64,000 nt of DNA. It comes from Abditibacteriota bacterium (GTDB lineage: Bacteria > Armatimonadota > UBA5829). Shown in pieces: positions 15,021 through 22,392 of the stretch. Location of the stretch: assembly GCA_017552965.1 (NCBI GenBank), contig JAFZNQ010000004.1:56931-120930 (forward strand). Direction: 5' to 3'. The position numbers and the translations under genes were made by a program. How positions within the stretch are numbered: the first letter of the stretch is position 1; every line of letters begins with the position of its first letter. The notes under the pieces are model-generated. The model saw only the letters and a list, made by a program, of their open reading frames with translations. It searched no databases and was not told where the DNA came from.

Positions 15021-15920
15021 CTATTTGCCCTTGGCCTGCTTCAGCAGCCCGACGCACTTGTCCAGCAGCTCCTCTTCCTGCAGGTCCAGCGCCACTGCGC
15101 AATTCTTTACGGGAGCCTTGTAGTCCGCCACGGTGTAGCCCCGGGTAAAGCGGCCCTCCAGCTCCGTGTGCAGAGAGCACTCCCGGGTCTCAAAGAGCTC
15201 CGGATCCGTGAGATAAAACACGGGAGCGATGTCATACAGCACCGGGTCCCTGCCCCACCACAGATCGGCGCTCTCCCTGATGACCCTGTGGACCGGGTTT
15301 GTCATATCGTCAAAGGCGGCCCTGAGCCTTTCTTCCGTGAGCCGCAGCTTTTTGGTGGGAGTAAAGGGAGCGGCAAACACGGGCGCGCCGCAGTTGAACA
15401 CCACCTCCGACGCCTCCGGGTCGCACATGATGTTGTGCTCGGGATGCATATATTCCACCTCGCCTCCCATGACGAAAAAGCCCCGGACCCTGTGGGCCAG
15501 AGCGGGATACTCCACCGCCAGCTCCGCCGCGTTGGTCATGGCCCCCTCGCATATGACGGCCACCGGCTCCTCCGAAGCGTCCAGGACCTGCCTCATCACT
15601 TCGAGAGCCCCGGGGTAATTTCCTATGGGCATATCGGCGGCAAATCTGTCATAGCCCGTGTCCGGCGCTATGTGGGGATGATACTGATTTTTGAGGAGCC
15701 GGGCCAGGCTGATGGGCTTCCCCACCCCTACGGGCACCTCCCGGGCGCCCACCATGTCCAGCACCTTGCGGACGTAGCGGGCCTTGCTCATCACGTCCGC
15801 GTGGACCACCGTGACCGCCTTCAGGTCGATATTGGGATGGAACACGCAGCACAGCAGGGCAAACAGATCGTCGATATCGTCGCAGATATCTGTGTCAAAA
15901 ATGACGGGTATTCGGGACAT
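15021..15920 (-). CDS. Inosine-uridine nucleoside hydrolase-like protein, cytoplasmic paralogue
   Basis: The 299-residue protein begins at MSRIPVIFDTDICDDIDD, so the calcium-binding Asp cluster is at the very N-terminus with no export signal. The rest is nearly the same as its neighbour at 14009-15001, including HADVMSKARYVRKVLD and the MGGEV segment. The start ATG at 15918-15920 is preceded by GAGGTGAT. The pair, one exported and one cytosolic, is transcribed in the same direction 19 nt apart. A nucleoside-catabolic role is expected from the family; substrate preference is not evident. Confidence 0.88.
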   Translation of the reverse strand: MSRIPVIFDTDICDDIDDLFALLCCVFHPNIDLKAVTVVHADVMSKARYVRKVLDMVGAREVPVGVGKPISLARLLKNQYHPHIAPDTGYDRFAADMPIGNYPGALEVMRQVLDASEEPVAVICEGAMTNAAELAVEYPALAHRVRGFFVMGGEVEYMHPEHNIMCDPEASEVVFNCGAPVFAAPFTPTKKLRLTEERLRAAFDDMTNPVHRVIRESADLWWGRDPVLYDIAPVFYLTDPELFETRECSLHTELEGRFTRGYTVADYKAPVKNCAVALDLQEEELLDKCVGLLKQAKGK

Positions 15921-16008
15921 ATGATCACCTCTCGCTTTTGCCGGCAAAGGGCCGGCTTACAGTATGATTATAGCATATATCCGGGACAAATATGACCGGA
16001 TCTCCCGG

Positions 16009-16178
16009 CGCGTCATCCCGGCGGAAAACGTCACTTCGGCGGCGGGGCAGAAAAGAAGTTAAGCCCCAAAAAATCTGCGATTTTTCGGGGACCCCGGATG
16101 ACGCCCCTCCCACCCCGGCTTGGTCCGTGGCCGTGGCTCGCGGTCCGGTCAAAAGCTCTCAAGCGCCGGGATGACGCG
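16009..16178. repeat. MITE-like element with 15-bp perfect terminal inverted repeats
   Basis: The 170-bp segment begins with CGCGTCATCCCGGCG (16009-16023) and ends with its exact reverse complement (16164-16178). Inside are modules shared with the repeats near the porins: GGCGGGGCAGAAAAGAAG (16041-16058), a 34-nt hairpin (16064-16097) identical to 3965-3998, and a CCCCTCCCACCCCGGCTTG-type block (16102-16120) also at about 6908-6925 and, inverted, at 4115-4135. No coding potential is seen. The whole gap 15921-16223 contains nothing else I can name. Confidence 0.75.
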
Positions 16179-16223
16179 GGGCTGCGGCACGCGGTATTTC
16201 TGCGGCGCGGGAGGGGCGCCGGA

Positions 16224-16251
16224 CAAAAAAGGGGCCCGCTGCCGCGGGCCC
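16224..16251 (-). terminator. Terminator downstream of the Cys-rich small protein gene
   Basis: On the minus strand GGGCCCGC-GGCA-GCGGGCCC forms an 8-bp stem followed by six T residues, starting 7 nt after the stop codon at 16259. Confidence 0.88.
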
Positions 16252-16258
16252 GGAAGGG

Positions 16259-16441
16259 TCATTTTTTCAGCCGGTCTTCCGCCAGCTTTCTGATGCTCCT
16301 GTCGTAGGTCTTTTCCGCCTCCTTGCTGAAAAAGCAGGCGGGCACCTCGTTGGGGCGGTGATACGCCACGCATTCGCAGCACTTCCCGTGGTTGGCGCAG
16401 GGATAGGTGCAGGGGCAATCGTTTTTGTTGTCGCAGGCCAT
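16259..16441 (-). CDS. Small cysteine-rich protein (DUF6485-like)
   Basis: The 60-residue protein has eight cysteines within the first 37 residues, in [20 protein letters not shown] followed by PACFF. This pattern, including GKCC-CV-YH and ACFF, is that of a small uncharacterised family (DUF6485) common in anaerobes; a metal- or Fe-S-binding role is likely but not shown. It is preceded by GGAGAG and starts one base after the stop of the UroD-like gene, so the two are translated together. In other genomes such proteins also neighbour UroD-like methyltransferases; I state that from general recollection, not from a search. Confidence 0.75.
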   Translation of the reverse strand: MACDNKNDCPCTYPCANHGKCCECVAYHRPNEVPACFFSKEAEKTYDRSIRKLAEDRLKK

Positions 16442-16442
16442 G

Positions 16443-17462
16443 TTACTCTCCTTTTTTCACTTCGCTCCAGCTTTTGTAAACCTGAAACACGTTCTCGGGC
16501 TTGCTGTCGCCGAACTCGCATTGTCCTATGACGCCGCCCTTCCTGTACAGCCGGCGGTAAACCTCCCGGACTGCCTTGTCTATATCTTCCGTGGTGCCGG
16601 TCCTCAGCAGGTGCTGCCGGTCTATCTCGCCGCAGAAGGTGATCCGCCCCGCAAAGGGCTCCAGATTTTCCAGACCCATGCAGAAGATCTGGCTGTTGAG
16701 CATATCCAGCCCCAGCTCCGTCAGGTCGGGGTATATCTCCAGTATATAGCCGTCCGAGTGCATGAATATCTTTTTTCCGGCGCCGTGGGCTATGTCTATA
16801 AAGCTCTTGTAGATGGGCTTGAAATAGGCCCGCCACAGGTCCGGGGAGATGAGGAGGCTTTTCTGGGAGCCCCAGTCGTCCATAAACTGCAGGCAGTCCA
16901 CGTCGGTCCGGGCCCACAGCTCCATGCACCGGCAGTAAAAGTCCGCCATGTCGGCGAGAAAGGCCTTCATGTCCGGGTTTTCGTCTATGAGGTCCATATA
17001 GAGGGGCACGGTGCCCCTGATGAACTGCAGCTGCTCAAAGGGACGGGGGCAGCAGCCCGCCTTCACGAACTTGTCCGTCTTGGCGCAGTCCCGGTTGATG
17101 GAGTCTGTGTCGATGGTGAGCCACTCCGTGGGAAAGTGCACCCTGGCCCTGTCCTCTCGCCAGTCCCTGACTATGGGGTCCTTCACCTCCCCTATGACTC
17201 CCGCCTGTATGTTTTCGAAGATACAGCCCCAGCTGTCCCGAAAGGTCCCCACGGCGTAGGGGTCTCCCTGAGCGTAGTCCGGCTCCGAGCAATAGGGAGC
17301 CACGCCGGTGGTGTCAAAATTGTTGTATTCCGCGTAAAGGGCTTCCACCTTGCCGGGGTACTTTATCTGGGCTATGGGCAGATACCACAGCTCCAGGGGT
17401 ATCCGGGCAGGGTCTTCAAAATTCAGTGTCTGATACACCAGCTCTCTCGATGTTGCCGCCAT
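16443..17462 (-). CDS. Uroporphyrinogen decarboxylase-family protein (probable methyltransferase)
   Basis: The 339-residue protein fits the UroD superfamily: an N-terminal [25 protein letters not shown] block, the [31 protein letters not shown] segment near 205-235, [11 protein letters not shown] near 250, and a C-terminal [16 protein letters not shown]. True heme-pathway UroD has other N-terminal arginines and neighbours, while paralogues such as MtaA and CmuA transfer methyl groups through cobamides. Here the expected zinc motif HxC is replaced by HSD, so either the metal site differs or the protein has another role. It is followed immediately by the Cys-rich small protein gene. Confidence 0.78.
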   Translation of the reverse strand: MAATSRELVYQTLNFEDPARIPLELWYLPIAQIKYPGKVEALYAEYNNFDTTGVAPYCSEPDYAQGDPYAVGTFRDSWGCIFENIQAGVIGEVKDPIVRDWREDRARVHFPTEWLTIDTDSINRDCAKTDKFVKAGCCPRPFEQLQFIRGTVPLYMDLIDENPDMKAFLADMADFYCRCMELWARTDVDCLQFMDDWGSQKSLLISPDLWRAYFKPIYKSFIDIAHGAGKKIFMHSDGYILEIYPDLTELGLDMLNSQIFCMGLENLEPFAGRITFCGEIDRQHLLRTGTTEDIDKAVREVYRRLYRKGGVIGQCEFGDSKPENVFQVYKSWSEVKKGE

Positions 17463-17471
17463 AAGCTGCTC

Positions 17472-18842
17472 CTATTTCAAAAAATACCGGGAGGCATACA
17501 TTTCCTGCCCGCCAAAGCCGGCTCTGATGAGCAGGTGGTGGACCCCCTTGGGCAAGCCGGAGGTGTCCATCAGCATCTTTGCCGTGTCGTTGCCCGCCCC
17601 CTTGGACACTCCGTCCAGATATATGATATAATAGTCCGCTCCCGCCAGCTCCGGGGGTATCTCCGGGGCAAATATGTCCGACATGGGCTTCGCCCCCTGC
17701 TTTTTCACTCTCTCCGACAGGGCCTCCGCCGCCTTTTCCAGCTCCGCCCGGGTCAGCTCGGGGCTGTATTCCCCGAAGCACAGGCGCACCCATTCCAGCC
17801 GGCGGCCCTGTTTGGCAAAGCAGTCCGACGACAGCCCCGTAAAGGCGGGCATCTCCCGGAAGTCCTCCCCCTCAAACCGGACCAGGGCCCTGAAGGAGTT
17901 CTCCGGATGCTCCGGATAATACCACAGGCCCAGTGTCCCTTTGTAAAGGGGAGCCCTGCCCTCCAGCTCAAAGGCGTCCTTTTTGGAGCCTACGACCATG
18001 ACCTGCTCCACCGCGTCGTCGTGGCGGGAGTAGTGGAACAGGGGCTGTATCATAAAGCCCCCTCTGGACTCGTCCTTCGTGCTCTCTTTGGTCCCGGCGG
18101 GACGCCGGGGGGAGGTGGCTATGGTCACCACTCCGCCGTGCACCGTGTTCAGCTGTCCCGGCCGGTCATAGGCGGTGCCGTCAAAGCGGCCCACCCCCTT
18201 CACGGGCTGGACCACCTTTGTCAGCTCGTAGGAGCCCCCCTCCCGCAGATATGCGGTCACCGGGCCTCCCGGCCTGTTGTCAAAATCTATGTAGTCTATG
18301 GGGCTCTCCGGCCGTTCCACCGTGATCACTATGACGTCCCCTTCGGCAGGGACGTAGGAGGTCCCCAGAGGCTCCAGGGAGCCCTTCTTTTCCAGAAACA
18401 CCCTGCTCCCCTGAAAAGGAGCCACATTGCCGAAGATAAAGGTCCCGGCGGCCACGTCCGTGTGTATGCCCGAGTCCCCGGCGGGGATGCCGCCGTAGAG
18501 CTCCGGCTCTGTGAACAGCTCCGCGGGCACCAGGCTGAAGATGCTCATGTCGTCCGGCCCGTTCTTCAGCAGGGACCCGGCAGGGGACACCTTGATGCGT
18601 ATGCCGTGGCTGGCAGCCGCGGCCACCAGTCCTCCGTCTGTGTAGTCCGCCGCCAAAAAGGCCCGGCGGGTCCGGGAGGCGGCCCGGGTCACCCGGCCGC
18701 CGGCATAATAGGTCTTGCCTCCGTCAAGGCTGGCCTGCACCAGCCCCCGGGCCCGGTTTTCCACCCGGATACGGTAGATCTCTTCTCCGAAAAGGGCCGT
18801 GGCCAGCAGCAAAAGGGCCAGGGCCATACATATCTTTTTCAT
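17472..18842 (-). CDS. Hypothetical secreted protein
   Basis: The 456-residue protein starts with a clear signal peptide (MKKICMALALLLLATALFG) and continues as a soluble, beta-rich sequence without obvious membrane spans. I recognise no catalytic motif. Segments with DNRPGGPVTAYLREGG and an LPKGVHHLLIRAGFGG-type C-terminal block look like repeated sandwich folds. Its stop lies 10 nt before the UroD-like start and its ATG 7 nt after the RNase H gene, so all belong to one minus-strand transcript. The function is unknown. Confidence 0.6.
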   Translation of the reverse strand: MKKICMALALLLLATALFGEEIYRIRVENRARGLVQASLDGGKTYYAGGRVTRAASRTRRAFLAADYTDGGLVAAAASHGIRIKVSPAGSLLKNGPDDMSIFSLVPAELFTEPELYGGIPAGDSGIHTDVAAGTFIFGNVAPFQGSRVFLEKKGSLEPLGTSYVPAEGDVIVITVERPESPIDYIDFDNRPGGPVTAYLREGGSYELTKVVQPVKGVGRFDGTAYDRPGQLNTVHGGVVTIATSPRRPAGTKESTKDESRGGFMIQPLFHYSRHDDAVEQVMVVGSKKDAFELEGRAPLYKGTLGLWYYPEHPENSFRALVRFEGEDFREMPAFTGLSSDCFAKQGRRLEWVRLCFGEYSPELTRAELEKAAEALSERVKKQGAKPMSDIFAPEIPPELAGADYYIIYLDGVSKGAGNDTAKMLMDTSGLPKGVHHLLIRAGFGGQEMYASRYFLK

Positions 18843-18849
18843 AAGTCTC

Positions 18850-20004
18850 CTATCCGGTCAGCTCCCTGAACTCCTGCCTCCGGGAAAAGCTCCGGCCGCC
18901 TATCTTCACGGGCTCGTCCGACAGCACCGCCGGGTCCACCGCGTGTCCCACTCTCGCCAAAAACTGCCTGTCCCCTACCCTCCGGGATATCCTGAGAAAG
19001 GGCAGCACCATGTCCAGTATGGTGGGAGACGACACGCTGACGGCCAGCAGCTTTTCGCAGGCCTTTCTCCCCTCCACGTAGCTCTCCTCCGTGAGAAGGC
19101 TTTCGGTCAGGCAGGGGACTATGCGGGCGCTCCACAGAGCCTGACAGTAGGCTCTCTCTATGAGCCGGGCCCCGGGCCTCATGGCCAGCAAGGACTCCGC
19201 CTTGCGGCAGGCCTTTTCCGCCTGTTTCCGGGACGAAGAAGCCATATAGCTCAGAAAGCTGGCTATCTCCCCGTCGGACAGGGTGTTGTTCATAAAGGGC
19301 TTCAGCAGCTGCCAGGCCTCCATGTAGCGCTCCTCCTCCGCCAGGCTGCGGGCTCTGGCAAAGGCTTCGTCCTTCCCGCCGCAGGTCTCCTCCGGCTCTC
19401 CGGCCCCCATCTGGGGGATGGGCTGCACCGGCTGGGGCATTTCCTCCGGAGGGTCGGGCTCCCGGGCGGGCTCCGCCTTCTCTGCCATAAGGCGGCGGAG
19501 ATCCACGTGCTTGAGAGCGTAGATGTCTATGCTCTCGTCCAGCTCCTCCTCCGGCTCCGCGGCGGCCGCGGGAGCGGTCTCGGGCAGGACCGGGGGCTCC
19601 TTCAGGACCCCTATGGCGTATTTGGCCAGCTTGTCGGCGTATTCGTTCCAGGTGTCCCCCGAGTGGCCCTCGGTCTTCACCCATTCCACCGACACGCCCG
19701 CCTGATCCACGTAGCTCTTGTAATACTTGGTCAGCACCGTGTTGGCCTTGAAGGTGCCCTCCGCCCAGGCCTGGAGCCCGGTGTAATCGTGATGGACCTT
19801 CAGGGCCGTCACCTCGTTTTCGTTGCAGAAATCCAGCAGCTTCAGCACCGCAAATATCTCGCCCGCCACGTTTCTGTGAGTCAAAAACTCCTGGGGCACG
19901 TCGGTGCCGAAATCCTCGCACAGATACTCGCCGTCCTCCAGCACCACGAAGGACCAGCCGGCCCTGTTGTCTCTGAACGAACCGTCAACCCACGCTTCTG
20001 TCAT
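18850..20004 (-). CDS. RNase H domain fused to an alpha-helical C-terminal region
   Basis: The 384-residue protein opens with a type 1 RNase H domain (residues 1-135): D7 in WVDGS, E49 in VAGE, D73 in HHDYTG, H114 and D124 in NEYADKLAK are the expected catalytic residues. An acidic Pro/Glu-rich linker (136-205) leads to a helical region (210-355), rich in Ala/Glu and spaced like tetratricopeptide-type hairpins, that I cannot name. The enzyme would cut RNA in RNA-DNA hybrids; the added region may recruit partners. It lies between a secreted-protein gene and holA, and translation appears coupled to holA (9 nt apart). Confidence 0.8.
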   Translation of the reverse strand: MTEAWVDGSFRDNRAGWSFVVLEDGEYLCEDFGTDVPQEFLTHRNVAGEIFAVLKLLDFCNENEVTALKVHHDYTGLQAWAEGTFKANTVLTKYYKSYVDQAGVSVEWVKTEGHSGDTWNEYADKLAKYAIGVLKEPPVLPETAPAAAAEPEEELDESIDIYALKHVDLRRLMAEKAEPAREPDPPEEMPQPVQPIPQMGAGEPEETCGGKDEAFARARSLAEEERYMEAWQLLKPFMNNTLSDGEIASFLSYMASSSRKQAEKACRKAESLLAMRPGARLIERAYCQALWSARIVPCLTESLLTEESYVEGRKACEKLLAVSVSSPTILDMVLPFLRISRRVGDRQFLARVGHAVDPAVLSDEPVKIGGRSFSRRQEFRELTG

Positions 20005-20013
20005 TCTTCGCTC

Positions 20014-21093
20014 CTATATGACCATCCTGAGGACCATGGTTTTGATGATGGCCTCGGGTTCTTCGTCCGTATCCTCGGCCCCCTTCAGGGCCAGATCCGT
20101 GTCCGCCACTATGCCTATCCACCGCCGCAGGGCGGCAAAGGTGGTCTTTCTTGCCATATTCAGCAGCTTGGTCTGCTGCCAGGACGCCCGGGTCACCAGA
20201 GAGCCCGGAGGGAAATATTCCGCCAGGTCTCCCAGGTCCTCCTTTGAGACGGGCTTCCTGCCCCCGTCGGGATGCTGCTCCGTCAGTATGCGGGCCTGCC
20301 ACAGCAGCCGCAGCTGACCGGACAGAAGGGACAGGAGCTTGAGGGCAGTGGCCTGGGGTTCGTTGCCTTCTATAAACAGGCCCTCGGCCATAGCCACGGC
20401 CTTTTTGCCCTCCCTGCCCAGCAAGGCGTCCAGAAATTCGAACACCCTCTCCTCGGGAGTCTCGCTGGTACACTGCCGGACGTCGTCGGGAGTGACCGTC
20501 TTTTGGTCCAGAGCGTAGGCGCACAGCTTGTCTGTCTCGGAGGCCAGCAGGGTGTAGTCGGTGCCCACCCGGCGTATGAGCAGCTCCAGGGCCTCCCGGC
20601 CTATCTCCTTGCCCTGCTCCCGAAACCGTTCTCTGACAAAGGGCTCCACCTGCTCCTGTATGTCCTTTTTTCTGGTCACCGGCTCAAATTTGCGGATCCC
20701 CTTTTCCTTCTCGATGGCCTTGGACAGGCCGGCAGACAGTTCAAAGCCCGGGGCAGGCTTGCCGTCCTTCATGTCAGGGGCCGGTATCCAGAGGATGATG
20801 CAGCCGGACTCCGGCACCATATACAGGTTGCGGGCCAGCTCCGCCTGCTCGGCGGCGGGCATCTTGTGGGCATACCTGACCAGCACGGTCCTTTTGGGAG
20901 AGCCCAGAGGCAGTATGCCGGCGCCGGTGATGATCCTGCTGGCAGTGGCCGAGTCTCCCGTCATCTCGTCTCTGTCAAAGAGCTCAAAGTCGGGGTCGGT
21001 CACCTCACGGAGCAGCTCTTCCACAGCCTTTGTCTTGCTGTAGTCGTCTCTGCCCTGAAACAGATATATCCTGCTCTTTTCCTTTTTCGCCAT
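20014..21093 (-). CDS. holA: DNA polymerase III subunit delta (HolA)
   Basis: The 359-residue protein has the features of the clamp-loader delta subunit: an N-terminal YLFQGRDDYSKTKAVEELL nucleotide-binding-like fold without Walker motifs, the middle GCIILWIPAP strand, and the C-terminal TLLASETDKLCAYA, ERVFEFLDALLGREGKKAV and LLSLLSGQLRLLWQAR helices. Delta opens the sliding clamp during loading. The gene is divergent to the UroD-like gene at 21205; a possible extended minus-10 element (TGATATAAT, plus-strand 21120-21128) lies 27 nt upstream. It is first in a minus-strand group with the RNase H fusion. Confidence 0.88.
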   Translation of the reverse strand: MAKKEKSRIYLFQGRDDYSKTKAVEELLREVTDPDFELFDRDEMTGDSATASRIITGAGILPLGSPKRTVLVRYAHKMPAAEQAELARNLYMVPESGCIILWIPAPDMKDGKPAPGFELSAGLSKAIEKEKGIRKFEPVTRKKDIQEQVEPFVRERFREQGKEIGREALELLIRRVGTDYTLLASETDKLCAYALDQKTVTPDDVRQCTSETPEERVFEFLDALLGREGKKAVAMAEGLFIEGNEPQATALKLLSLLSGQLRLLWQARILTEQHPDGGRKPVSKEDLGDLAEYFPPGSLVTRASWQQTKLLNMARKTTFAALRRWIGIVADTDLALKGAEDTDEEPEAIIKTMVLRMVI

Positions 21094-21148
21094 CAGCGCG
21101 TCCTCCCTGTCTCAATACTATTATATCACAAAAAGCCCTGCGGGATAT

Positions 21149-21177
21149 TTGACACTCCCGGGGCCCGGTGCTATAAT
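21149..21177 (+). promoter_or_regulatory. Sigma70 promoter of the second UroD-like gene
   Basis: A perfect TTGACA (21149-21154) and a perfect TATAAT (21172-21177) are separated by 17 nt, about 28 nt before the start codon. The region is shared with the divergent holA start. Confidence 0.88.
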
Positions 21178-21204
21178 GCTATTGGCATTCCGGAGGAAAG
21201 ACCT

Positions 21205-22335
21205 ATGACCAACACCCACAGAATACTCAATACCCTCAGAGGCCTGCCCGTGGACAGGCCCCCGGTGAATTTTTATGAGATAGGCGGCTTCAACGTGGAC
21301 CCCGGAGACCCGTCCCCCTACAACGTGTACAATTCTCCCGACTGGCAGCCCCTGCTGCAGCTGGCAGAGGAAAAGACCGACGTCATGCGCTTTGGCATCA
21401 TACGGGCCACCCCCAGATATCCGGAGCTCCACCGGGAGCTGGTGACCACCGAGACCCGGGACACGGGCCGGAGCATCATCACCGTCACCACCTTTCGCAT
21501 AGGCGGCAGGACCCTCACCAGGACCGACAGGAGAGACGCGGAGGCAGACACCGTGTGGCACACGGAGCACCTGCTGAAAAACACGGAGGACCTGCAGACC
21601 TTTTTGTCCATTCCCGACGAATATTTTCTCTGGGATTACGACGCCTCCCCCATGACCCGGCAGGAGGAGGCCCTGGGGGACCGGGGAGTGGTCATGGCAG
21701 ACGGAGCCGACGCCCTGGCGGAGGCCGCGGTCCTCTTTTCCATGGAGGACTACACGGTGCTGGCCCTCACCGAGGAGGCCCTGTTCCGGTCCTTGCTGGA
21801 CAAGCTCCAGCCCTCCCAGCTGGACAGATACTCTCAGATAGCGGCCCAGAGGCCGGACACGGTGTGGCGGCTCTGCGGACCCGAATACGCCACTCCCCCC
21901 TATCTGCCCCCTGCCCTGTTCAGGGAATACGTGGTGCCCTATGACAAGCCCCTTATAGACATCATCCACGGCTCCGGAGGCCTCTGCCGGCTCCACTGTC
22001 ACGGCAAGATAAAAAGGGTGGCCCCCTATATACTGGAGCTGGGGCCCGACGGCATAGACCCGGTGGAGCCTCCCGAGCAGGGAGACGTGACCCTGGCGGA
22101 GGCCCGGGAGCTGCTGGGGCCCGGCATCGCCCTCTTTGGCAACATAGAGGCCAGCGACATAGAGACCCTGCGGCCGGCGGACTTCGCTGAGAAGGTCCGG
22201 ACAGCGGTGGAAGAGGGCTCCGCCGGTCCCGGCGGCTTTGCCCTGCAGCCCTCCGCCTCCCCCTACGGCCGGCGGATAGCTCCCTCGGTCATGGAAAACT
22301 ATATGTGCATGCTGCAGGCGGTGGGGGCGCTCTGA
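21205..22335 (+). CDS. Uroporphyrinogen decarboxylase-family protein with HCHG metal motif
   Basis: The 376-residue protein is a second UroD superfamily member: VDRPPVNFYEIGGFN at the N-terminus, RLCGPEYATPPYLPPALFREYVVPYDKPLID near 235-265, and LHCHGKIKRVAPYILELGPDGIDPVEPP near 280-305. The His-Cys-His motif resembles the zinc site of corrinoid methyltransferases of the MtaA/CmuA type, so methyl-group transfer is more likely than heme synthesis. The ATG at 21205 has CGGAGGAAAG 5 nt before it. The gene stands alone, plus strand between minus-strand blocks, with its own promoter and terminator. Confidence 0.8.
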   Translation: MTNTHRILNTLRGLPVDRPPVNFYEIGGFNVDPGDPSPYNVYNSPDWQPLLQLAEEKTDVMRFGIIRATPRYPELHRELVTTETRDTGRSIITVTTFRIGGRTLTRTDRRDAEADTVWHTEHLLKNTEDLQTFLSIPDEYFLWDYDASPMTRQEEALGDRGVVMADGADALAEAAVLFSMEDYTVLALTEEALFRSLLDKLQPSQLDRYSQIAAQRPDTVWRLCGPEYATPPYLPPALFREYVVPYDKPLIDIIHGSGGLCRLHCHGKIKRVAPYILELGPDGIDPVEPPEQGDVTLAEARELLGPGIALFGNIEASDIETLRPADFAEKVRTAVEEGSAGPGGFALQPSASPYGRRIAPSVMENYMCMLQAVGAL

Positions 22336-22347
22336 GCCCCAACAGTC

Positions 22348-22378
22348 AAGGGGAGAGGGCCGGAGCCCCCTCCCCTTT
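22348..22378. terminator. Bidirectional terminator between the UroD-like gene and argS
   Basis: GGGGAGAGGGC-CGGA-GCCCCCTCCCC forms a stem with one internal mismatch, flanked by AA on the left and TTTT on the right. The two convergent genes end 12 and 15 nt from it. Confidence 0.75.
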
Positions 22379-22392
22379 TGCTTGCGCTGCGG

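Noticed and set aside
16443..17462. Heme-pathway uroporphyrinogen decarboxylase HemE
   Set aside because: Key heme-type motifs and any hem neighbours are missing; both UroD-like proteins look like the methyltransferase branch.
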